In this document: positions 1 to 7,300 of the stretch, piece after piece
Position numbering within the stretch: position 1 is the first letter of the stretch
How the letters are laid out: the number at the start of each line of letters is the position of its first letter
Assembly: GCA_001275005.1 (NCBI GenBank)
Contig: JWZX01001446.1
Location: 1-20,465, forward strand
Direction of reading: 5' to 3'
DNA from: Chrysochromulina tobinii
Taxonomy: Eukaryota; Haptophyta; Prymnesiales; Chrysochromulinaceae
DNA: 20,465 nt
Translations under genes and position numbers: made by a program
The notes under the pieces: generated by a model
The model's database searches: none
Told to the model about the DNA's origin: nothing
Seen by the model: only the letters and a program-made list of their open reading frames with translations

Positions 1-379
1 GTTCCGAGATCTGTCGATTGGCACCCTGCATTATGGTGCATTATCTCGCTAATAATGCGTAATAACGATGGTAATCAAGTTGCCCCGCCGACGCGAGAGC
101 ACCCCCGTCGCCGTTACACCCCCGTCGACTACCCTTGTTCCTTTCTTTATTCCATATTCGCGAATTCGTATTCCGGAGTTTCCCGTGCCGGCGTGGTCTG
201 GCGTCTGCGGCCAGTGCGCGGGTCGCCGTGCGATGTGGATCAAGAATCAACTATCATGTTACAGCTTACACATGATGATCACAATTCACATATAAATTGT
301 AATGTCAAATGTGATATTTTTGTTCAGAAACGAAAGCTTCTTCTTTATACAGTTTCCTCACTCGCCCTGCCGACTTAAC
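1..379. other. Intergenic left edge, no gene recognised
   Basis: I see no protein family, RNA gene or clear repeat here. Open frames on both strands are short, overlap one another and resemble nothing I know. The right half (about 240-360) is richer in A and T than the flanking coding DNA. It lies just beyond the stop codon of the minus-strand coiled-coil gene, so part of it is probably that gene's 3' UTR. No AATAAA-type signal is evident. Confidence 0.5.
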
Positions 380-1519
380 CTAATTCAGGGTAGCAGGCGT
401 CTTCGTCAAGCCGCCGTTGACGCTGGTCGCGGACGCCCCCGCTGAGCTGCTGATGTTGAGGGTCAGAGTGCCTGAGCCCTTCGGCTTGCCGCCTGTACTC
501 TGCGTGGGGCTCGAAGCGCCCGCATTGGCCGTCGTCTTGGCGGCGGCGGGATCGTCGGCCGAGCCGGCCGCCCCCTCTCGCAACCTCTGGGGTAGCGCGT
601 ACGAGCCGTTGATATTCGACTGGGATGCCTGGAAGCCCGCGGCCCCAACCTCCTTGACGATGCACTGCAGATCGCACACGCGCTCGCAGATGGCTTCTAG
701 ATAGCTCATGTGGTCATGCAGCTGCCCGGGACGGCGCGCCTTGGCGCAGCGGCCGTAGATGTTCTCGATGGCCATCTTGACCTCGCCCAGCCCGCGCGTG
801 CTCTCCTTGGTTTTGTTGAACTGGGCGGAGAGGGATGCGTCCCGCCCTTGAATCTCAAAGCGCATCTTATCAACTTCGGTCTGCTTGCTCGCGATCTCCG
901 AATTGTAGACGAGCATGTCGTTGGTGCGCTGCTTGATGTAGCTGTGCACCTCGGCATTCTCGGTCTCGAAATTCTTCTGGCCGTGCAAGACGCGCCCGCT
1001 CAAGTCAGCATGCGCAGCCGAGAGCGTCTCGTACCGCATCGTGATGTTCTCGATGCCCTCAAAGTACTCGGCCATCGCCGGATCTTCGACGACGGAGTCG
1101 AGGAAGCGCTGATACTTGCTGTTTTTCTCCACCTCGGCCTTGAGCGCCAGCCGCTTCTGGTCCTCGCGCTGCAAAAACTGGATGAGCTCCTGCTTCTCGC
1201 GCTCCTTCTGCTCCGCCGCCTTGCGCTCCTCCTGGACCTTGCGGTCCGCGCGCACGCGTTTCGCGTCGTTATCCTTGAGGAACTTGTCAAACTTTTGCAC
1301 CTGCTCCTTGATGTCCTCCTGCCGCGACGCAAGGGCGACCTCCTTCTCCTGACACCGCTGCATGCGTGAGCGGAATTCCTCCTTCTTGCGGTCGAGCTGC
1401 TGCTGAACTTCGGCCATCTCCTTGAGTTTTTGCAGCAGCAGCGTCGATTGCGACGCTTGTGGCAGGTCGTCCAAAGGCGGCTGCGTCACGAAGCCGCTGC
1501 CGGTGATCATCGGGTTCAT
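380..1519 (-). CDS. CCDC42/CFAP73-family coiled-coil ciliary protein (DUF4200-like)
   Basis: A single-exon frame encodes 379 aa, from ATG at 1519 to TAG at 380-382. Residues about 25-290 are almost entirely charged alpha-helical coiled coil. They include KFDKFLKDNDAKR at 76-88 and KYQRFLDSV at 135-143, which match the hallmark FDKFLKEN and YQ.FL segments of the CCDC42/CFAP73 group. Proteins of this family act in motile cilia: Chlamydomonas and animal members sit in the MIA complex of the axoneme near inner-arm dynein f, and vertebrate CCDC42 works in sperm tail formation. Family members are usually near 300-320 aa. The extra length here is a low-complexity Ala/Ser/Thr/Gly tail from about residue 315 onward. 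No intron is needed. The next gene diverges from it with under 300 bp between them. Which paralogue (CCDC42 or CFAP73) it represents cannot be told by eye. Confidence 0.85.
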   Translation of the reverse strand: MNPMITGSGFVTQPPLDDLPQASQSTLLLQKLKEMAEVQQQLDRKKEEFRSRMQRCQEKEVALASRQEDIKEQVQKFDKFLKDNDAKRVRADRKVQEERKAAEQKEREKQELIQFLQREDQKRLALKAEVEKNSKYQRFLDSVVEDPAMAEYFEGIENITMRYETLSAAHADLSGRVLHGQKNFETENAEVHSYIKQRTNDMLVYNSEIASKQTEVDKMRFEIQGRDASLSAQFNKTKESTRGLGEVKMAIENIYGRCAKARRPGQLHDHMSYLEAICERVCDLQCIVKEVGAAGFQASQSNINGSYALPQRLREGAAGSADDPAAAKTTANAGASSPTQSTGGKPKGSGTLTLNISSSAGASATSVNGGLTKTPATLN

Positions 1520-1811
1520 GGTGAAGAGGCCACCGCAGCCCAGGCCAGCACCACCCTAACGACGGAAAACACGTTTTCCCCACAGGCCGCGCAGACTCGG
1601 TTGGAATCCTTTCTTCCCTCACTCCATGCGTCGTCGCCTCTTCGGAGTGAATAGAATATATTTGACAGACTCATCCTGATAACTTGACAAGAGACGGTTT
1701 TCGTCAAGCCAACTCTGATTTTGGAAAATCGCAATTCAGGGGAGCGCTGGCTGCGCTCGGAGGCGGCACACGCACGAACGCTCAGGCGTGATTCGGTTCA
1801 CCAAGCAAGCC
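1520..1811. promoter_or_regulatory. Divergent intergenic region, likely shared promoter
   Basis: These 292 bp separate the start codons of the minus-strand ciliary gene and the plus-strand dehydrogenase-like gene, so both promoters must lie here. The middle (about 1640-1740) is AT-richer than its surroundings. The 12-mer GGTTTTCGTCAA occurs here (about 1696) and again upstream of the transposase-like gene (about 17225). I see no unambiguous TATA box or named factor site. Confidence 0.4.
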
Positions 1812-3943
1812 ATGTTTGGCCGGATGAAGAAGGGCCACTTCGGTGGTTTGACTCCGCCACTGCCGGTGGACGAGAGCAGCAATGCGCCGGAGGCGGGCTC
1901 CTCTTCCGATGACGCCGTTGGAACTGAAGATGTAGTGGGATCGAAGAGGCCCCATCATCCGCCGGAAGTTCCAAAAGGCGAAGCAGCACCAGCAGCACCA
2001 GCAACGCTGAAGCTCAGCATGCCACCGCAGCACCAGCACCAATCAACACAGAGTCCTTTCGGTGCAGGGCTGCCCCCACCGTCGGCCGCAACGATGGTGC
2101 CCTTGGCGGCGGCGCCGCCGCCGAAGCTGCAGGCCTCCAAGAGCGCGCTCTCAAACTTGAAGCTCCAAATCCCCGATGCGGTGATGAAGGCGAGCGGGAC
2201 AAGATTGACCTGCTGCACAGAGTGCGGGATGCGGGCTCAGCGCACGTTTGGCGAGTGCTCGCGCTGCTTCGGCATAAGCGTGTCGGCCGCATACTTGGGC
2301 CTTCGGCTGCTGCTGGCGGTGCCGCTCGGGCTGGCCGTCGGCGCGGCGGTGCTAGCGCTGCAGCTGCTCCTGTTCCTCGCGCTGCTGCTGCTGCTGCCGC
2401 TCGCGGCGCTCTTCGGCCTTCTGATGCCCGCCGAGAATGAGACACGCGCCAGCCCGATGGCGCTGCCCTCGAGACACGTGGTCATACTCGGAGGCGGGGA
2501 AGGGCTCACGCGCGAGATCGCGCTCGAGTGCGTGCGGCGCGGCGCCGACGTCACCGTCCTCGCCGCCGAGTCGGACGCCCTCACTGCGACCTACGAGCTC
2601 ATGAAAACGATTTCCCTCGAGCGACCGACGCAGGTGAGCGGTGCAAGGGCAGCAGCTGTGCTGCCTGCAAGTGCTCACCACGGCGTCCTCACCTCTCCCC
2701 GCAGGCGAGCGAGCAACGCCAGCAGCTGCGCTGCTCGCCGCTCGAGCTCTCAGATGGGCCGATGGCCTGCTTCGTCGGGATGCAGAACGTGCTCGAGATC
2801 GTCGGCCGAATCGACTGCTTCGTGTGCCACCCGTCGGAGCTCTTTCTCGAGGTGCCCGGTGGTGTGAATGTGAAGAGAGGGACGTCGAACACTGGCAGCG
2901 ACGGCGCTCAAGACGCCCACGACGGCGCTTCAGGCGCCCACGACGGCGCTTCAGGCGCCCCTGCAAGTGCGAACGCCCCTCTCGCCGATGCGCTCTGATG
3001 ACGCCTCTGATGACCTCTCTGATGACGCCTCTGATGACATCCCTCATCAGGTGCAAGTGCGATCGCTCCTCTCGCCGATGCGCGCATTGCCGAGGCGGTT
3101 CTGTGCTGCGTGTGGGCTGTACGCGCCATCGTATTCCCCATGCAACGGCAGGCGCACGGGCGCGTGATGGTGCTCGGCACGGCGCCTCCAGCTGCCTCGG
3201 CCGTGACTCGCCTCTCGTACAAGCTCGCTATGCAACGGCTCGCGCGCTCGCTCCGCGCCGAGTTGGGCGAGTTTGCCATCCCCGTCTCGCTCGCATCGCC
3301 CCTCGGTGCCGATGAACCCTCGCCCAGGCGCGCCGACGCCAGCAGCGGCAGTGGCAGCAGCGGTGGCAGCGGCGGCAGCGGCGGCGGTTACGGCGGCGGC
3401 GGCGGCGGCTACGGCGGCGGCGGCGGCAGCTGCGCCGGGTGCTGGGCCGGCGCGTCGTCTCGGGCACCTCACCCCCTTGAGTACGCGGGCCACGTGGTGA
3501 GCAGCATGCTCGAAGGGGGTGCCCTCCATCTTCCCCAGCATGCAAGCGCTCACCACGGCGCCCTCTCCTCTCCCCACAGGTGAGCAGCATGCTCGAGGGG
3601 GTGCCCTACATCTTCCCCCCCGGTGGCAGTCGACCGACGATGCGTTCCGGGTTGGGCGCCGTACTGGGCGCCCCGCTCGGCTACAATCGGCTCTGGCTGA
3701 CGCTGCTGCTGCTGCACGCCTTCTCGCTGCCCATCGCCTCGCTCTACGAGGTAGGCCTACCGACCGCGTGGCTGCCCAGCAAGCAAGTGCTCACCACGGC
3801 GCCCTCTCCTCTCCCCACAGGTGGGCCTACCGACCGCGTGGCGCGAGGCCTGCACTCGCGCCCGCCTGCGCCTCGAGACTTTCAGAACACAAAAGGAAGC
3901 TGCTAGACAGGGCTTCGCTCCCCTGCAAGAGCTCGAGGCGTAG
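1812..3943 (+). CDS. Membrane-anchored short-chain dehydrogenase-like protein, KDSR-like, catalytically degenerate (5 exons)
   Basis: Proposed CDS: join(1812-2633, 2705-2861, 3051-3496, 3580-3750, 3821-3943), 572 aa, stop TAG. The N-terminus is Pro/Ala-rich. A Cys cluster follows (C134, C135, C138, C149, C152), like a small zinc ribbon. A hydrophobic stretch spans about 160-205. A Rossmann-like segment starts at H222, with GGGEGLTREIA at 227-237. A GRVMVLG strand starts at 363, and Lys384 sits where the SDR catalytic lysine belongs. A second hydrophobic segment lies at about 510-531. Order and spacing recall 3-ketodihydrosphingosine reductase, an ER-membrane SDR of sphingolipid synthesis. However, the third glycine of the nucleotide motif is Thr, the catalytic Ser position is Gly/Thr, and the Tyr four residues before Lys384 is Arg. 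Activity is therefore doubtful. A Ser/Gly run lies in exon 3. All four introns carry exon-derived duplications. The donor of intron 2 is uncertain (2862 or 2967, both in frame). Start: first in-frame ATG, with ATG 1824 as an alternative. Confidence 0.6.
2634..2704 (+). repeat. Family-A duplication intron, SDR-like gene intron 1
   Basis: A 71-nt phase-0 GT-AG intron (CAG|GTGAGC ... CCGCAG|GCGAGC). Its first ~35 nt imperfectly duplicate the start of the next exon (2705 on): both contain CAGCAGCTG and GCTGC at corresponding places, with one gap. The exon copy begins GCGAGC and the intron copy GTGAGC, so one C/T difference distinguishes the working GT donor. Positions 2666-2704 are the shared 3' module, with core GCTCACCACGGCG, a CTCAC branch-point-like site and a pyrimidine tract. 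Confidence 0.8.
2862..3050 (+). repeat. Family-B intron with nested copies, SDR-like gene intron 2
   Basis: A phase-1 intron with acceptor CCCTCATCAG|GTGCAAG at 3050/3051. Two donors keep the frame: 2862 (GTGTGA, 189 nt) and 2967 (GTGCGA, 84 nt). The bases from 2963 on (GCAAGTGCGA...) duplicate exon start 3053 on, through GCCGATGCGC. The outer donor region GTGTGAATGTGA also looks like an older, transition-decayed copy of GTGCAAGTGCGA. Between the donors are three 21-bp units (2900-2920, 2921-2941, 2942-2962) beginning GACGGCGCT. The 3' part is TCTGATGAC-type repeats (about 2993-3039). I prefer the outer donor because it gives a more compact SDR-like alignment. Confidence 0.65.
3497..3579 (+). 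repeat. Family-A duplication intron, SDR-like gene intron 3
   Basis: An 83-nt phase-0 GT-AG intron. Its first ~40 nt (3497 on) copy the following exon (3580 on), with one 1-nt indel and one substitution. Both begin GTGAGCAGCATGCTCGA. Positions 3541-3579 are the 39-nt shared module ending TCCCCACAG. Retention would shift the frame and terminate soon after. Because the exon copy follows CAG, the sequence CAG|GTGAGC at 3577-3585 resembles a donor even better than the real one (GTG|GTGAGC). Confidence 0.88.
3751..3820 (+). repeat. Family-A duplication intron, SDR-like gene intron 4
   Basis: A 70-nt phase-0 GT-AG intron. Its first 22 nt (GTAGGCCTACCGACCGCGTG...) duplicate the start of the last exon (3821 on), with one A/G difference: GTAGGC in the intron, GTGGGC in the exon. 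Positions 3782-3820 are the shared 39-nt module, almost identical to that of intron 3. Removing it joins Glu-Val in frame and leads to the TAG at 3941-3943. Confidence 0.88.
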
Positions 3944-4321
3944 CGCCGTCCCGGGCAGATGTGCGTGTGGCTCATATCATTCTCACATCTGGTCAGTATC
4001 TGCGGCGTACCCTCACGCTCGCAGGCGACGGCGGCAGCAGTCGACGAAAGTCTGCGGGATGCGAGATGCAGATAGTTTTGATCCCTTTACGCCATACGGT
4101 GAGTGCAGGGATGTGAGTCTGTGTCATTTTGGGGCCTGGCTCGTTACCCGGTACGTGTGTGGGTGAATTTAAAACAGGACCACACAGTACAGCGGCGCTC
4201 ATGCAGGCGCGTCCCCGGGGGGGCGCGCTTACATGTGTGGGAAACACAGACTACAAACTCCGTCCTCACACCAATCCCTCACGGTGGAGACTTGTGTGCG
4301 CGGCCCAAGGGTGCGCGCGCG
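3944..4321. other. Intergenic region between SDR-like gene and MON2
   Basis: No gene is recognised in these 378 bp. The region must contain the 3' end of the upstream gene and the promoter and 5' UTR of MON2. An open frame extends upstream of the chosen MON2 start to an ATG at 4103, but the sequence it would add is unlike any MON2 N-terminus. I see no TATA box or repeat that stands out. Confidence 0.5.
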
Positions 4322-7300
4322 ATGTTGCACCTCATCGAGCAGGATTTGCGTGCGTTATCCGAGGTGCGCGATGCCCGCAAGTTTCCCGAGGTCAAGGAGG
4401 CGGCGGAACGGGCCCTTCTGCGTCTCCGCAGCATTGCGAAGGCCACTTCACCCTCTGCGCCAGCTGCGGAGCAGGCCCAGCAGGTGGCAGCCTCGGAGGA
4501 AATCCTCGTGCCCTTCATGCTTGCGCTTGCGAGCAAGAGCGAAGGGCTGCCGCTGGCAGCACTTGGTTCCGTCCAGCGCATGATCTCACACAATGCGGTC
4601 GCACCGCAACGGTTGCCGACAATCACGTCCCAGCTGATAGCACGGGCGCAGCTGCCCTCTGCGGACGAGCCCTCGCTCCTCAAGGTGTTGCAGACTGTGT
4701 TGACAATTGCCAGCTCTCCTGCACTCTTGCAATCGGACACGATCGTCGCACAACTTCTGCTACTGTGCCTGACGTTGCAGCAGTCCCGGGCGCCCACTGT
4801 CAAGGGTACGGCCTCGGCGATCGTTCAGCAATTCGTGGCGCTCCTGCTCGATCATGTGGCTGCCGAGGGCTTGCCAGCGGCGCCTGCTAAAGAGGGCGCT
4901 CTCGCGGCACCGACGGAGGAAGCGCTCAAATCTCTGAGTGTCGCGACGCGCTGTTCCTACCTCGCCATACGAGACCTGTGCTACTTGGCCAACGGCGAGC
5001 CCGCTCTCTGGCTACCGGGCTCTGGGCCCGTGGGCGTGCCATTCGCGCTCGAGGTCATTCAGCGCACGCTCCAGAGCCATAAGGCATTGTTCATCTCGCT
5101 CACGCCCTTCCGCTACTTGCTCCGTGAGCGCGTGTGTTCGCTGGTGCTCAAGACCATGCAGGCTCCGCAGCAAGAGTGGCCGGCGGCGCTGCGGCTGGCG
5201 CATCTCACCTCGACGCTCCTCTCGGGCTACGCCGCCGTGCTGCGCACGGAGTGCGAGATCCTCCTCTCGATGCTCGTCAAGACGGCCGCGGCCGAGGCCT
5301 CGCCCCTATGGCATCGGGCGCTCGCTCTCGAGGCTTGCCGGGTAGTTTCAGCGGACCCTCCGGGGCTCTACTCCCTCTTCGCGGCGTACGACATGGCCGC
5401 CAAGTCGGCGCCCCCCCCCAGCCTCACCAGCAGCCTCCGTGCTGAGCCCGCTGGCGTCTTCGCCTCCTTCGTCGCCTCCTTGTGCGGCCTGCTCAAGTCG
5501 CCGACGGTCAACTTTGCGATGCATGCCGAGTACATCGAGGCGCACTTTTTGCGCCAGCATCGCCAGATGCCCTCCGTCGAGCGGACCGCCACCTTCAACG
5601 TTGGGTTGTACTCCGAGGCCGATGGCACGCACCTCACCAATGATTACGCCGCATCGCTCGCCGTCGAGTGCCAAGTCTTCCTGGCGCGAGCAATCGGCTC
5701 CCTCGGCGAGACGCTGCGTGCCCGCGACGAGGCGGCGGCGGCGGACGATGCAGCCGGCGGACCGGCTACGAAGCCGTCGGCGTTGGAGAGCAAGTCGTCG
5801 GTGGCGCTCTCCGAGCCGATGGATCCGGCGGTGATGCGCGAGATGGTCGGCGTTTGTTGGCAGCCGCTCCTGTCCGCGCTCTCAGTCCTGATGGCACGCT
5901 TCAGCTCGGAAGAAGCGATCCAACTGATCCTTAAGTGCTATCAGGCCTTCACACAAGCCTGCGCGGCGCTGGAGCTCACCGCGCCCAAAGAGGCCTTTCT
6001 GGCCTCCCTGTGCCATTCCTCTCTGCCGCAGGACCGGGCGTCGCGGGCGGGCGACACCACCTCCTTTTCTAGCCTCCAGGCCATGATCGACACCGCGTAC
6101 GAGCCGCTGCCCCAGACGCGCCTCTCGGCGAAGAATGTGCAGGTGCGATCTCCTGGATGGTCCTTGATTTCGTTTGATTGCGTGTGAATGCCCTCAACGC
6201 CGCGAAGAACGTGCAGGTGCGATCTCCCTTGATGGTCCTTGATTGCGTTTGATTGCGTTTGAATGCCCTCAACGCCGCGAAGAACGTGCAGGTGCGATCT
6301 CCCTTGATGGTCCTTGATTGCGTTTGATTGCGTTTGAATGCCCTCAACGCCGCGAAGAACGTGCAGGTGCAATCTCCCTGGATTGCGTCTGATTGCGTCT
6401 GATTGCGTCTGATTGCGTCTGATTGCGTCTGATTGCATCTGATTGCGTCTGATTGCGTCTGATTGCGTCTCACTGCCCTGTGTGCCGCGGAGCAGGCTCT
6501 CAAAGCGGTCTTCAACGTCGCGCACTGCATGGGAGACATGCTCGGCACCTCGTGGAATCTCGTGCTGAACGTGCTCGAGCACCTCGACAGGATCATTGCA
6601 AACTCGAAGACGACCACGGCCGGCGGGCAGACTACCATTGAGCGCGCCATCGCGACGGTCCACGGCGCGACTCCCGAGGCCACCTCGAACGAGCTCGCCA
6701 TCCTGTCCGCGGCGCTCAACAACCTCTTTTCGGCGTCGACGAAGCTGAGCGACGTGGCGATCTCCCACTTCCTCACGGCGCTCTCGACGCAGAGCTTCTC
6801 CTCCCTCGCCCATGAGGCGACCTCCAAGGAGAAGCTCGCCACGCCTGGCTCGGCGGCGGCCCAGCCCACGCGCCTGTTTGCGCTCAACAAGTTTGTCGAG
6901 ACCACGCTGATCAACCTGGAGCGTATCGCGGTGCTCTGGCCGATTGCGACGCAATTCTTGCTGCCCGTGGCCAACCACCAAACGCAGCGGATCCGCGTCC
7001 TCGGTGTCGAGTCGCTCTCCAAGGTCGTCATCGCGGCGATGCGCCTCTACCTGAGCGACTCGCAGGCGATCGAGACGGGCTCGGGCGCGGAGGCGGCGCT
7101 CGGGACGGCGCGATGGCCACCGCACAAGGAGGGCAGCGCACGCGGCCTCGTGGGCACCTTTCCGAGCTCCTGGGACCGCGTGCTCCTCGCCCCCTTGGAG
7201 GAGTTGCAGCGTCGCTGCGCCTATCGTGAGACGCATGAGCGCATCTTGAGCTCCACTCACCAGGTACTGCAGGCATGCGGCGTCGGCCTGCGCGATGGCT

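Noticed and set aside
710-1369. 219-codon plus-strand frame, Leu-rich
   Set aside because: It is antisense to the conserved CCDC42/CFAP73 coiled coil. The Leu-rich composition mirrors Glu/Lys codons on the other strand.
2900-2962. CRISPR-like reading of the 21-bp repeats
   Set aside because: Units are directly adjacent without unique spacers, lie in a eukaryotic intron, and have no cas genes nearby.
3340-3440. Gly/Ser-coding GGC repeat as a separate satellite
   Set aside because: It is an in-frame low-complexity run in exon 3 of the SDR-like gene (SGSSGGSGG type), common in GC-rich genomes.
4103-4321. Upstream extension of the MON2 frame to an earlier ATG
   Set aside because: The added 73 residues have no resemblance to MON2. 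The family N-terminus starts at the 4322 Met.
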